Assembly (NCBI GenBank): GCA_032622095.1
Contig: CP136066.1
Coordinates: 48,266,911-48,330,910 of the forward strand
DNA length: 64,000 nt
Source of the DNA: Siphonodentalium dalli
Taxonomy: Eukaryota > Mollusca > Scaphopoda > Gadilida > Siphonodentaliidae
Direction of reading: 5' to 3'
Every line of letters begins with the position of its first letter. Position 1 is the stretch's first letter. Shown piece after piece: positions 45,882 through 57,750 of this stretch. A program made the translations under genes and the position numbers. The notes under the pieces are model-generated. The model was given only the letters and a program-made list of their open reading frames with translations. It searched no databases and had not been told where the DNA came from.

Positions 45882-46814
45882 TTGTAATACGACTGAAAGT
45901 TTATGGTCACAATTCGACTGAATAGTCAACGAAATACTGCGCTTTTTCGGTCTCAGGTGAGAAAACATTTCGTGGTGTAATTCGTATTGGGCGTACTCGA
46001 TTTCTTTGCATGGAGTACTCTAGTAATGTCTTCTCTTGTTATGAAATTCCCCCGTTGACTTTTCGAGGCACCTCTTCTAGAAATAATCGTTGTGATTGGC
46101 TAAAAAACGATGTGTTTTCAGCGGCGCCCGTGCGTTTCATTTAAATTGTACAGGACATACGATTGCGGTCATTTCTGTTTTGAACGTTGTTTGGACAACA
46201 TGAATATATGATCATCGACTATGGACCAATTTCCTTACACAAAGCGATCTAAATGATCTAGTTTACTAAACTAATCTTATTCCCCTTCTGTACTGGTGAA
46301 CAAACGCTTTCATTTTCAACTTGATTCCGAAATATCGAATATGATCGAGATTCGAATCGACGAATGCACAGCCCGGCCCCATGGATTTATTTTGTCATTT
46401 AATATACTTATTAAGTAACTTTCTTTGGTCGTAACATATATCAATATACCATAACATCATTTGCAACCAAACTGGTTTCAAGCGACAAATCGCTAGAAAA
46501 TTCGCAAGATTGTCAAGATGTAGCAAAATTCAAAGGGTTACGGATGCGGGTGTACTCCGTTGATGCCCCGTTTGCGCGGAGTTAGAAAAGACGGGAAAAG
46601 TCGCGTGCGGCGATCTGAATAAACCGATTTTTTTCGTGGTACAATTGGAAAAAGTAGAATTGTACCACAAAACTGGAACGAGATAGCCATGGTAACTCGG
46701 GCCACTGGCCAATCAGGACATGGCTTTTAAGCATAGTTAGGCAGGGTCGTATTACAATATTACATATATTTTATATATGTGATCTTGGGTTTCGAAAATT
46801 AATTGGGCCTTTAA

Positions 46815-47229
46815 TCTTCTCTTAACCCGAGTTGTTATATTGTTCATCATGCTCACACACATATTCACTTGAAACGTTGCCATGTTTTGAGCACGCAACG
46901 AACTAAAATGACGAAATGAGATAACCATGCATTGTAATCATATCAATTGACACGGACTGTGAGTGTATCTGCTTACTCTCCTGATTGTCACGATCGACTA
47001 AAATTCGACTAGTCAGTGAACTGTATAGTATAATAAATGTTATATCGATACATGTTGAGTAGAAAAATACCACCACAATTGGTTAAAGCACCAGGCAGAC
47101 TCATGCATTATGCGAGTAGAGTGGCGACTCGCCACTGTCGAGCGACATACCTAAATGTACAGCAACTAAATGCATGATGGACTATAGCTTCATACAACTT
47201 TAACATACTAACTCAGTCCAGGGGCTATT
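46815..47229. other. Intergenic, nothing recognised
   Basis: No feature seen. Confidence 0.4.
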
Positions 47230-47672
47230 GGTTGGTCCTTGCACTCCGATGACCCAACTCCCCCTAATGGTCTAAGATGTCCATCTTGTCCCACAGAGGC
47301 AAACGATACGGGTGAAATGTCGAATATTTAAAATGTTTTACTTCTCGGCCGCCATGTTTAATGAGTCTGGCGTCGATAAGAACCATCGATAACAACCGGA
47401 CAATTGTTTCGAAGTTCCTCTGAGCAGAACTTAAAATTTTAGACTTTTCGGCGGCCGTTTTGGTAGCCATCTTCAAATATCGAATCATTCTGTGCTACAC
47501 ACACCTTTCAAAACATACTGTTGCAATCAGTGGTGTATATTGGTGCCGAGTTCGGGTTTGTCTTGTGGGTTTTCATGATTAACTACTTATTTGTGATATC
47601 TATTATTATCGGCGGCCATGTTGGACGCCATCTTGAATTCTCGATTTTCCCCAAAGCGGATTTTGGATATGT
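47230..47672. repeat. 'cggccatcttg' repeat remnants
   Basis: Contains 'tcggccgccatgtttaat', 'ggcggccgttttggtagcca' and 'ggcggccatgttggacgcca', like the families at 7150 and 63040. It runs directly into the endonuclease relic. Confidence 0.5.
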
Positions 47673-48135
47673 TGTAAAAATTATTTCTTTAAACTGTCAA
47701 GGGTTAAATGAAATTACTAAGCGTCGCGATGTTTTTCGGCACTTGAAAGATTTGAAACCGTCCATAGTATGTCTTCAAGATACAAAATTTAGAAAAGAAT
47801 TGGGAAAAAGTATTTAAACCGAATGGGGCTTTAAACAGAAATAGCATCTTTCAAATCACATGCTCGCGGCGTAGCAATTATGTTCAATAAAAATTTAGAT
47901 TTCCATATACACGAGTCTGCGAAAGATACTGGCGGCGACTATATCATTTCGGATATCACCATTGAAAATGTGATGACTTAGTTTGGCGAATATTTATGGA
48001 TCAATTGACGATAATAAAGAATTTTACTACAGCCTGACAAAAGCGCTTATTAAAATGGGCAATACTCAAATTGGAATATGCGGTGATTATAGTTTAGTTC
48101 AAAATCAAACATCCGATAGCTTTAACATCATCTAA
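47673..48135 (+). pseudogene. LINE endonuclease relic (APE type, L1/Tx1-like)
   Basis: In frame from 47673: VVKIISLNCQGLNEITKRRD, then FRHLKDLKPSIVCLQDTKF, the N-terminal half of an APE-like endonuclease (N-x-G-L and LQ-(E/D)-T motifs). After a stop and frameshift the remaining domain is still readable: SHARGVAIMFNKNLDFHIH, GGDYIISDITIENV, a stop, then GICGDYSLVQNQTS, matching the GDFN-box region. The frame is broken and the reverse transcriptase is absent, so it is an internally truncated dead copy. Confidence 0.8.
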
Positions 48136-48149
48136 AGGTACTCAGACTT

Positions 48150-48480
48150 GCAGTTTGCTTGTTCAACACTTGCTTTGTCCCCCATGCAGATTACCAGCCG
48201 CTAATGGCTGCCCTCATGTGATCAAATGTCACGCATGTTTCGTTCATTTATTTCTACCAGATTTATGGCCCTTGTTTGACTTAGCAATTTGTGAATTGTT
48301 GTGTCCGTACCAACATATCACCCTGATACTAGTGTATTAATTGTCGGATTTCATTACGCCACAAGGTGGTGTAAGCTGTTTTTGAGTTTTTGATAATATA
48401 TGGAGCAGTGAGCGAATACGTTGTGGGAAAATAGGTTTTTGTACCTTGCTCAATCGTACCGATATAATCACGTAAATGCT
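48150..48480 (+). repeat. Dispersed repeat shared with 57605-57750 and 59215-59760
   Basis: 'tttatggcccttgtttgact' recurs in the 59.2-kb array. 'attacgccacaaggtggtgt', 'aagctgtttttgagtttttg' and 'gctcaatcgtaccgatat' recur at 57627-57740. 48481-48777 shows a partial local duplication (tgaaattgtaaagttaacgc / aaattgtaaacttaaagtc). Confidence 0.65.
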
Positions 48481-48777
48481 GAAATTGTAAAGTTAACGCC
48501 ACCGTAAATAATATGTTCTTGAAAATATCATCTACATACCGATAGAGTCAGGACAGGCTGAAATTGTAAACTTAAAGTCACCGGTGTAATAATATGTTCT
48601 TGAAAATATAAATAATATGATAGCCTGAAAATAATGTATAACCCATTGGGAACCCCTGGTGTAGTGAAGTGAATTATGGATAATTTTAATTGGAGCGCGC
48701 ATGTCTGTTCTGTTGGAGACTTGGATCAACCGCCATCTTTTATTTTCTGGTCACAATGTGTTTGTACCGATGGATGT

Positions 48778-48853
48778 ATCGCGACTCGATTCGTTTTCGT
48801 GGTCATATAGGCCCTATATAACCTATGATCACGAAAACGAGCATAGTCGCGAT
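48778..48853. repeat. Imperfect palindrome, about 33-bp arms
   Basis: atcgcgactcgattcgtttt... is mirrored by ...aaaacgagcatagtcgcgat around 'ataggccctatataacctat'. Several mismatches. Confidence 0.8.
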
Positions 48854-49129
48854 ATCTGATAGAATTCCAGGAATTGTACATTCACTTCCAATAGTATAGA
48901 TTCACTGCAATCTGCCGCGGAAATCCCAAAATTGTAGGCTACTTTCATTTTCAATAGGATTTTCCACTTTCACTTTTCACTTTTACCACGCAAAGCGACC
49001 TTAGTTGACACATATATGGCACACTGGCTGAGTCCATGACAAATAGTTTATGTAGAATGCTTCTTTCGTTTAATTAAAGCTCACCTCGTTAAAACGCATG
49101 TCAATCGTATTTGTTTACAAATTGCATTG

Positions 49130-49545
49130 GGTGCGACGATTTGCAGAATAGTTCCCGATTTGTGGAGGTCACTTTGCGGAAGTCCCCGAATTCGCGGAGG
49201 TCCCCTAAAATGGGCGATATATATAGATTTTAATGAGGGAACAGGTGCGTATATGTCAATTGATACGTATCTTAAACAAATAACGACACGATCATCATAA
49301 TAGAGGTCTGTTCTATCAATTATATATGCGCCGAGATAAATATTCTCGTGTGCCAGAAGGACTCCTTAAAGTTGTGAATAAGATGAATATTTATTAGATG
49401 TTATTTAACAAGTCATTAGTTAGCGCCTATATTAGCGCTAACTAATGGATAATATTTTATATTATAATTATATTATAATTTATATTTATGGCTAATAATA
49501 TGATCTTGGTGGCGTTACTATTTCTGACTATGGTTTTCTTGTTAT
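49130..49545 (+). repeat. Composite of the 'gcggaggtcc' repeat and the 75-bp repeat
   Basis: 49135-49320 matches 19935-20335 (gcggaggtcccctaaaatgg, attttaatgagggaacaggt, caattgatacgtatcttaaa). 49475-49545 is the 75-bp family (ggctaataatatgatcttgg, tggcgttactatttctgact). A small palindrome (gttagcgcctatattagcgctaac) lies at about 49420-49443. Confidence 0.7.
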
Positions 49546-49618
49546 ATTTTGTATACCAGTTTGTTACGACCCATGCAGACACCAATAAAACACACGGTTA
49601 GACCTAATACTTTCTTAA

Positions 49619-50043
49619 CCCTTTACCCAACAGAACAGCCCTGTGCCAATGCATTCTCTTATATATACGAGTCGACCATAGGTCGCCTCGCATATATAAG
49701 AGAATGCATTGGCTTAACACATATTAAAAATGATAAAATTGTCAAAGAATGTAGAAATAATTTATAAAATTGTTAAAGAATGTAAGAAAGATAGTAATAA
49801 GTGTTAAAAAAAATAAAAAATTTATGCCAATGCATTCTCTTATATATGCGAGGCGACCTATGGTCGACTCGCATATATAAGAGAATGCATTGGCACAGGG
49901 CATAACTGTAACCATCACAATGTGCTCAATGGACTGGTTCCAGTGATATCCATATTTGTATGGTGTTATTGAGACAGAACGAAGATATTTTAGGCTGTTG
50001 AAGCTTTATTTGGGCGTTTTTGGCCGTTTTGTTGGGTAAAGGG
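49619..50043. mobile_element. piggyBac-like MITE with twin hairpins (copy 4, reverse)
   Basis: TTAA at 49615-49618 and 50044-50047, the same ends and hairpin pair as the other copies, 425 bp, orientation as copy 2. Confidence 0.88.
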
Positions 50044-50566
50044 TTAAAGCTACATCACCAGCCATTTCTGCTAAAATAATGCGCAAGGATACATAATGAC
50101 GCAAATATTCACACCATGACGCAGTGCTGAGAGTAGGATAACATCTTGAGAGTAGGATAATACGTTCGGTCCTCTGGGAGTGAGGGTATGATTTATATTT
50201 TGACGTAAAATTTTTATGAAAATATAATAAATTAGATTAGTTAGTTATTCGTTTTGGCTTTATTGCATCTAGTGACAGCAACAATACACAGTCCAACTAA
50301 TATCACTATTGGCCCCACTCCACCGGAAAGCGTTCAACACAAGCATGCGACATATCAACTATATAGACTTGGAATCGGCACTCAAGTCCACCGGAAAAAT
50401 TCGAAGCGTTCAAATTCAATACCAAAAATGCGACATATCAAATAGACTTGTAAACAGCAGCCATTATCATTTCATCTATATTTCATTATTTCTAAGTATA
50501 CGAACATATCGTCTCCAGATTCGTTTTGAACGAGAACCCATTAGCTTTTTGTACATCCATTGAGGT

Positions 50567-52808
50567 AATAGCGAGTTTGCGATTTCAAACGGGTACGGGT
50601 ACCGGTACGGGTACTGGTAGCTACCCGTACCGGTACACGTTTTGAAATCGCAAACTGTTTTACGGGTAGAATTAAGCATATCGACGGGTAGTGTATGGTG
50701 AGCCAATTGCAGCACAATAGATATGATATAGAGAAATTGTTATCCGCATTCGCTTTCTTGGCCGACGTTATACTTGCTGTTATGGTTATATGATGGACAT
50801 CTGCGTGGATAATGGATTGCATTAACCAGGGACGAGGCGAAAGTGGAAGGGGTTGGCGTTTTTCTTTGACTCATTTTGGTAACATTTTCAATAATTAGCT
50901 TTCATAAGTAATTTCCCGGACCGTTCGAGTGTCGTCTAGAACAGATGGAATTTTCTGACTGAGAAAATATGTTATGATAGCACAAATATACAATTACGCT
51001 AATTTAATAATCCAACCATTATTCGGTGTAAAATGTGTTGGTTTAGACCCAGGGTCCAAGAATGTCCTACATGCATGCACTTTTAGTCAGATATAAGACC
51101 GAAATTGCCCCTTATATTAGTTGGGGAATATTTAGTCATATAACTGGTAATGGGTTGGAATCTTTCGAAGGGTTGGGCAAGGGAATATTCATCCCAAGAA
51201 CTTGGATATTTGTCTGGGTCTAAACCCGGATGTAGGTAGAAAAATCAAACTTGTTAAATATAAAGGGTGTTTAATGGTACACTATTCATTATATGGTTCG
51301 AATAAAGAGCGTTTGCTTCACGTCTATGCGAAACAAAGAACACAGCTAAAAGTCGCTCTGATGACGGTAAGATTGTGCCGAGTATGAGGTGTGTATATCA
51401 GTATTTGGTGTCACTATCGGCCACTACAATATACAACAGTCTTGGGGTTCAAATGCGCCATGTCCGTTCAAAAGTCAAATATCTATATTAAAATGAGAAA
51501 TCAGTCACCACCACATAAGGTACAATAACTGAACGGTTGTATTCAATCGTGTAACACATTCACGGTGTACTTATGACCATGCACAAAGGGTCGATAGGGG
51601 ACGTGGCGAGAGGGTGGGGTGTATCACCCCAACTTTTGTCAACAGTTGGATATTGCATATACCTAACACACCAAAACATACGTTGAAATTATTCTGTCAT
51701 TCAGTTTGATTTTCCAAAAATGTATTAGTGCGGATTTTGTTTTTATAGTTTTAGACCAACATTTGCAAATAATCCTACTTTTGGTAGAAAAACATTCGGG
51801 CTATATGGTCAACAGCAGGTTGGAAATATCCAACAAATGTAAAGCTTGAGGAAAGTCAATAATTTATCAATTTTCATGTTCAGATTTCAAAACGTTCTCA
51901 CACCAGACCGAACCATGATCGACCCGGTATGCCCTGGTCTAACCACATTCAGTGGCTCGTCAATACTGATCATTAATTTGTGAAAAACAAACCAGGGCGT
52001 GAATTTGCCTGGTGTTAGACCACTAGATGTTATGATTTTGCAATTTCCAGGTTCATATCTACAAAACTGTTCTCGTACTGCATGGTCGGCAAGGTGGACC
52101 CCCCCCCCCCCCCCATCACAGGACTTCTGCAACAAGACTACTGATCCATTTAGAACAGTCCACAATAATATTCAGGACAGTGAAGGATCAGTTGGGGGGA
52201 ATCAGAGCCCAACGGCGTGCACAATTTGGATTTCGCTCTGTTTGGTGTGGTTTAAGGGGGTGTATAGTTGGGAATTTGAAGGTGGACACACCTTCTCAAC
52301 GCGGAGACCCCCTATAATTACGTCCCTGTGTCGAGACTGCGTATAGCACCGCCAACTCACTCTCTTAATCATAACATGTCGAGAATCCCGGGGTTAGCCC
52401 CCCCCCCCCCAAATCACATTCCCAAAAATAACATGTCATTACTTGAGTGAAGACAGTTGTCAGTAAACAAATCGGCGTTCCATAGTTATCTTAGTGTTAG
52501 AAGCCGCCTCGATACTTTGAACATAAAACATGGCTTAAATGACAAATGTATCAATGAGATTTGGCAATTAAATCGTGCAATAAATAGATTAATGCATAGC
52601 TGACTGTTATTTCGTAGAACTAATGTACTTTTGAGTGAGAAAACTTTAGCGAAAGACTACCAGTCAATGGGATACATCTACCCGTTCCAAATCCCTATCG
52701 CTTTATGTGCTGCATTCAAAGTACGCAAATGACCGTGACGATTTTCACCGATCTACCTGGATCTACCGGTACCCGTACCCGTCCGACGGGTATCGCAAAC
52801 TCGCTATT
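50567..52808. mobile_element. Inverted-repeat element with GGTACGGG-rich ends
   Basis: Left AATAGCGAGTTTGCGAT and right its exact complement (atcgcaaactcgctatt), each followed inward by cgggtacgggtaccgg reiterations. The left end also folds on itself (gcgatttcaaacgggtacgg ... ccgtaccggtacacg ... gaaatcgc, centre ggtagctacc at about 50618). No clear duplication at the borders. The 2.2-kb interior has only short unrecognised frames and two poly-C tracts (about 52098, 52397). Confidence 0.6.
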
Positions 52809-53089
52809 GAGTGTTGTATAGAGTACATTCCTTGACACGATTTTACTAACTAAGACGTCGATCTATGGATCAAAGTTAATTTGAGACGCTTCTATATATG
52901 GTGCCGTATGCTGATAAATCTATAACAAGGTGACATAGGTGATTTAATTAATTGGTATAAGTGTATGGCTGTGTTTGTCAATGTCTCCATAAGCATCAAG
53001 TTAATTTATAGGTTTTCATTATATTAATTGGGATGCTTATTGGGCGTACCTGAATGTTAATCTCATTCTAAGAAACAACACACAAACCA

Positions 53090-53096
53090 TATATAG
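53090..53096 (+). promoter_or_regulatory. Possible TATA box of the GPCR gene
   Basis: TATATAG about 80 nt before the first in-frame ATG (53172) and 337 nt before the preferred start. Suggestive only. Confidence 0.25.
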
Positions 53097-53426
53097 ACAG
53101 ACGACGCAACAAGACGTTCACACCTCACTGAGAGGTGATCTATCTCGTCCCTGAATGTTCTGTATATCGTTATGTCAGTATATAATAATACGTACAGAAG
53201 CTGCAACAACGAAGAAATACTTATATTATTTTTTCAATTGTTTCCACAAACTGGACAGAAAATTAGTTTTTTTTTTTTAGAACAGTACACTGTTCAGGTG
53301 TTAAATTCTCTTGCGTTTTATGGGCGTGAGTTCATTGCGAAACAAACTGTCGTTGCTGTTATCGCTGGAAGACGTTCTGAGAAGATATTGAGCATCTTTA
53401 AAATACGGAAGATTTTGCTTGGGAAA

Positions 53427-54371
53427 ATGAATAATACAACTCTAAACGACACGGCAGTAAATGGTTTCGCGGAAGGACGGAAATGGATTTGGAGGACAAT
53501 CGGACCTCTGATTTTAGTGACGGGAGCCATCGGGAATATATTATCAGCAGTTGTTTTCTGCAGGCCTCGGATGCGACGAAGGCATGTTCATATATTTTTC
53601 GTCACATTGGCGATTACCGATTTGATCATTCTTCATGTTCAAGCAATCCTAAGTATTAGTGCATACGGATTCGACAAAGATCTCCGCGCTTCAAATTTAC
53701 TTTGCAAACTGTTTTGGTTTGCTATAATATTGTGGTGTGTGGGTGCTGGTATTGATGACTCTATTTCTACCTGTTACCCGAAGTCAAGATTCCAATTCGA
53801 CAACAAGTCAGTTAAAATCACAATTCTGATAATGTTTATCGTTGCGTTTGCTTACAATTCCCATCTGTTATACGGCTACAGTTTCAATCACTATATCAAT
53901 ACGTGCGAATATGTCGTGGTAGACAACCCTTCGTACAGTTTCTTCGTTATGAACATATGGGTTTGGATGAACATGGCAGCATATTCATTTCTTCCCGTTA
54001 CCATTCTGATAATCTCGGACACCTTATTAATTCTGACGATGAGGACAACTAAGACCGCTCTGGCCAAATTCTCAACGAACAACTCTAATGCAAATCAACG
54101 CAAACCACCGGATGGCTATTCGTCTGTAAATGTAATGCTAATTGCCAGCGGCGTCCAGCATGTTGTAACAACTTCACCTATAGTGATACTCATTGTGATT
54201 TTTTATTACGCAGAAAGACCCGAGGATCTAATGCGTCCTGATATATATTTCTGGTTGGCATTTACAAATATGTTATCTACATCAAATAATGCACTTAACG
54301 TATTGACGTATTGTTATTCTGGGAGTCGATTTCGCCGAGATTTGAAGACTTTGTTTTGGAAACAATCATAG
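53427..54371 (+). CDS. Rhodopsin-class GPCR, uninterrupted, lacking the DRY motif
   Basis: 314 aa from the ATG at 53427, chosen because it gives a short N-terminus with three N-glycosylation sites (MNNTTLNDT). The frame is open back to 53172, but a pyrimidine-rich run with AG (53266-53280) may be a 5'-exon acceptor. Seven hydrophobic segments lie at about 25-46, 54-77, 93-113, 129-149, 172-204, 234-262 and 272-298. Class-A markers: G36-N37 (TM1), D65 in LAITDL (TM2), disulfide pair C93-C160, P190 (TM5), P251 (TM6), and N291-VLTY in place of NPxxY, followed by the CYSGSRFRRDL end common in invertebrate peptide/chemosensory-type receptors. No DRY/ERY box is present: TM3 runs into DDSISTCYP, and C93 to P118 is about 8 residues shorter than usual. 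The ligand is unknown. Either an atypical receptor or a gene with a small in-frame deletion. Confidence 0.88.
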   Translation: MNNTTLNDTAVNGFAEGRKWIWRTIGPLILVTGAIGNILSAVVFCRPRMRRRHVHIFFVTLAITDLIILHVQAILSISAYGFDKDLRASNLLCKLFWFAIILWCVGAGIDDSISTCYPKSRFQFDNKSVKITILIMFIVAFAYNSHLLYGYSFNHYINTCEYVVVDNPSYSFFVMNIWVWMNMAAYSFLPVTILIISDTLLILTMRTTKTALAKFSTNNSNANQRKPPDGYSSVNVMLIASGVQHVVTTSPIVILIVIFYYAERPEDLMRPDIYFWLAFTNMLSTSNNALNVLTYCYSGSRFRRDLKTLFWKQS

Positions 54372-54938
54372 AATGACCAAGGCACCTACAATTCTACCGA
54401 AACTGTTATAAGAACGACAAACTTATGAAAACCAAACACTTTAGATCTAACTCTAGAGAACGACATATATAAGGTCATGCCTATTATAGTGGAGCCGACG
54501 CGGAACCGATTTCGGAAAGTTTAGTCCACCGGAACCACACACAGGCTTGTGATAGATCATTTTGAAGGTTATGACATTGCGCACCTGATATATAGGACCC
54601 ATGCAGTTCGAGATATACAAATGAGCCAAAATTCAGCAAAATCGCTGTTTTTGTAAAATGCATGGAGGAAATGAGACATAAAAGTAGAGAAACGCGACCA
54701 CTGTGGTATGGTTTGGAACTAAAATTGGTGTTTCAACTAAAGATTTCAGCAAAAACGGTTCCAGATAATAGAACCATTGGCAGTAGTTCACACAGCCCCT
54801 GCGGCTTTCTTGTTATTTGGAAAATATGGCTGTATATGACTCACTAACGCATTAGTTTAGTTAATCATCATTTGTAGTGTTTGAACATTATGACATGACG
54901 TATTCCGGAGTTTGGATTTAGATGCTATACCGATGAAA
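54372..54938. other. Intergenic 3' of the GPCR
   Basis: No canonical AATAAA was seen close to the stop and no other feature. Confidence 0.4.
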
Positions 54939-55113
54939 CGAGATGGGGAGGAGCCTTGGTTCACGAGATGGGGAGGAGCCTTGGTTCACGAGATGGGGAG
55001 GAGCCTTGGTTCACGAGATGGGGAGGAGCCTTGGTTCACGAGATGGGGAGGAGCCTTGGTTCACGAGATGGGGAGGAGCCTTGGTTCACGAGATGGGGAG
55101 GAGCCTTGGTTCA
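54939..55113 (+). repeat. 25-bp minisatellite, exactly 7 copies
   Basis: Unit cgagatggggaggagccttg + gttca, seven units without a visible mismatch except the first base context. Because 25 is not a multiple of three, every frame is open over three units, giving spurious 70-77 codon frames. Confidence 0.97.
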
Positions 55114-55427
55114 CGAATTGTTAAAGATATAATTTGCGATATTTCTATAAAACGGAGAATCTTATCATCTAACTGAATGTGGGGTTGTTGTGAAGGTGGT
55201 CGACATGATACAGGAATCCCTAAAGTGATCCGTCAGTAAGTGGTTTCTGGAACAATTTAGCGGAACTATCCAATTTGTTCACAAAAAAAACACGCCAATA
55301 CCTATACTCATATACAATGTTGATAACAATTATTGTCTTGGTTAAATGACTTTGTATCCGAAATTGTAAAGAATTTAATCTTAGAAATCGTATAATAAGG
55401 ATATAAGTGGACACAGTAAACTATAAC

Positions 55428-56615
55428 TGTGTTGTTGCGCTATAATACGACTATAAATGTGTTGTTGCGATATAATACGACTATAAATGTGTTGTTGCGC
55501 TATAATACGACTATAGATGTGTTGTTGCGCTATACTACGACCATAAATGTGTTGTTGCGCTATAATACGACTATAAATGTGTTGTTGTGCTATAATACGA
55601 CTATAAATATGTTGTTGTGCTATAATACGACTATAAATGTGTTGTTGCGCTATAATACGACTATACATGTGTTGCGCTATAATAGGACTAACTATAAATG
55701 TGTTGTTGTCCTATAATACGACTATAAATGTGTTGTTGCACTATGATACGACTATTAATGTGTTGTTGCGCTATAATAGGACTATAATTGTGTTTTTTGC
55801 GCTATAATACGACTATAAATGTGTTGTTGTGCTATAATACGACTATAAATGTCTTGTTGCGGCATAATACGACTATAAATATGTTGTTTCGCTATAATAC
55901 GACTATATAAATGTGTTGTTGCGCTATAATACGACTATAATATGTTGTTACGCTATAATACGACTATAAATGTGTTGTTTCATTATAATATGACTATAAA
56001 TGTGTTGTTGAGATATAATACGACTATAAATGTGTTGCGCTATAATACGACTATAAATGTGTTGCGCTATAATACGACTATAAATGTGCTGTTGCGCTAT
56101 AATACGACTATAAATGTGTTGCGCTATAATACGACTATAAATGTGTTGTTGCCCTATAATACGACTATAATGTGTTGTTGCGTTATAATATGACTATAAA
56201 TGTGTTGTTGCGCTATAATACGACTATAAATGTGTTGTTGTGCTATAATACGACTATATATGTGTTGTTGCGCTATAATACGACTATAAATGTGTTGTTG
56301 AGCTATAATACGACTATAAATGTGTTGTTGCGCTATAATACGACTATAAATGTGCTGTTGCGCTAGAATACGGCTATAAATGTGTTGCTGCGCTATAATA
56401 CGACTATAGATGTATTGTTGCGCTATAATACGACTATAAATGTGTTGTTGCGCTATAATACGACTATAAATGTGCTGTTGCGCTATAATACGACTATAAA
56501 TGTGTTGCAGTGCTATAATACGACTATAGATGTATTGTTGCGCTATAATACGACTATAAATGTGTTGTTGCGCTATAATACGACTATAAATGTGTTGTTG
56601 TGTTATAATACGACT
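55428..56615 (+). repeat. 30-bp satellite, about 39 copies
   Basis: Unit tgtgttgttgcgctataata + cgactataaa, with occasional 3- to 5-bp deletions (tgtgttgcgc) and substitutions. The 30-bp period leaves open frames on both strands, which are artefacts. Confidence 0.97.
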
Positions 56616-56636
56616 GTCGTATATGTACATTTGTAC

Positions 56637-57092
56637 TAAAGATGCATAATCCGAATTAACGCTAGCAAATTACTATTTCCTTAGCTTCGGGGGTAAACAA
56701 TATTTGATTCCAGTCGAGGAACCCACCCATCAAAGCTCAAATTTATCAGATATCGATTTTTAAAATCAATTATTTTTCACCGCCGTTAATATTAAGTGGC
56801 CCAGTAAACAGTCGACGAGAAGACCGTCTCGGACCAAATTGCGGATGAAAATGGATAACTCTAAAATCGAATGGCTTTTTTGTGTCAGATATTTGACAAA
56901 CCGGCAAAATTTCGTTGAACAAAATGTTGATAAATAACAGGTTTTGGACAATTTTATACTATAGTTGACTGTGGTTAGCATTATTTTTGGGCAATTATTC
57001 GAATCTCATAACTGAAGCGGCATTTCAAATAAATGTTGTTGTTGGGATCTGATGATATGGGGACCATCAAATCGGATTAAATACCTTTAAGC
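56637..57092. mobile_element. MITE, AAGGTACTC family, full copy (reverse)
   Basis: Starts taaagatgcataatccgaat and ends atcggattaaataccttta. The interior includes the gattccagtcgaggaaccca and ttgttgttgggatctgatga blocks. Reverse orientation of the copy at 40966. It directly follows the 30-bp satellite. Confidence 0.85.
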
Positions 57093-57604
57093 GAAAGCAC
57101 TACTTACAACAAATCTACCATACCCGCAAAATTGGCGCCAAGAGATTGGAAGTTGTCTAGTTGGGTTGTTCGGACTAGAAGTTAGTCCACTGACAGTCTT
57201 ATTGTTGAAGTGATAGCGAACCATATATAGGTCAATCTTGGTTCCACCAACCGCTGATACGCAAATAACAATATGCACTGATACATGAATCAGACTGTCA
57301 TGAATTTGCACGCTATAACGGTACGCCTTTGTCAGAAATGTGTTTGCTTATAGCTGGCTTGTTTGACATAAACTATGAAAATAGACGTTGTTCAAAACAA
57401 CAAACTGTTACCTAAGTGGAACTGAATTAGGACCAAGTTAATTATAAGGTTTGTGTTATTACATTCTCTAAAATAAATGATACACAGAGTCATTTTACTC
57501 AGACAATAATTGATATCAAAATTTTATATGAGTATCATATATCGGTGTGTTTCTGAGAACAAAGGTGATAGTTTCGTTAAATGGGCCCATGCAGCAACCA
57601 CATT
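57093..57604. other. Intergenic, nothing recognised
   Basis: No feature seen. Confidence 0.4.
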
Positions 57605-57750
57605 CTGTGAGGGATTACATTAGGTATTATTACGCCACAAGGTGGTGTAAGTTGTTTTACAGTTTTTCATATCGCCTGTATCACTGTATCACTGTGGAGA
57701 AAATTATGTTTTGTACCCTGGCTCAATCGTACCGATATGCTCCGTTGGTT
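57605..57750 (+). repeat. Dispersed repeat, copy of 48345-48480
   Basis: 'attacgccacaaggtggtgt', 'aagttgttttacagtttttc' and 'ctggctcaatcgtaccgata' match the 48.3-kb copy. Confidence 0.75.

Larger units (their letters stand above)
44857..46810. mobile_element. TTAA-flanked inverted-repeat element abutting the satellite
   Basis: Left AGGCCCACTTAATTTTCGAG and right (reverse complement) AGGCCCAATTAATTTTCGAA, with TTAA at 44853-44856 and 46811-46814. The left TTAA is the one inside the satellite unit (cagTTAAatg). The interior carries the nested piggyBac-like MITE at 44916-45372 and several palindromes. No transposase. The right flank is not satellite, so this is not a simple insertion into the array. 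Confidence 0.65.

Noticed and set aside
54912-55176. Frames with MGRSLGSRDGEEPWFTRWGG repeats
   Set aside because: Translation of the 25-bp minisatellite.
55381-56639. Long open frames on both strands with IYSRIIAQQH or NVLLRYNTT repeats
   Set aside because: The 30-bp period of the satellite keeps all frames open; no start context, no non-repeat protein sequence.
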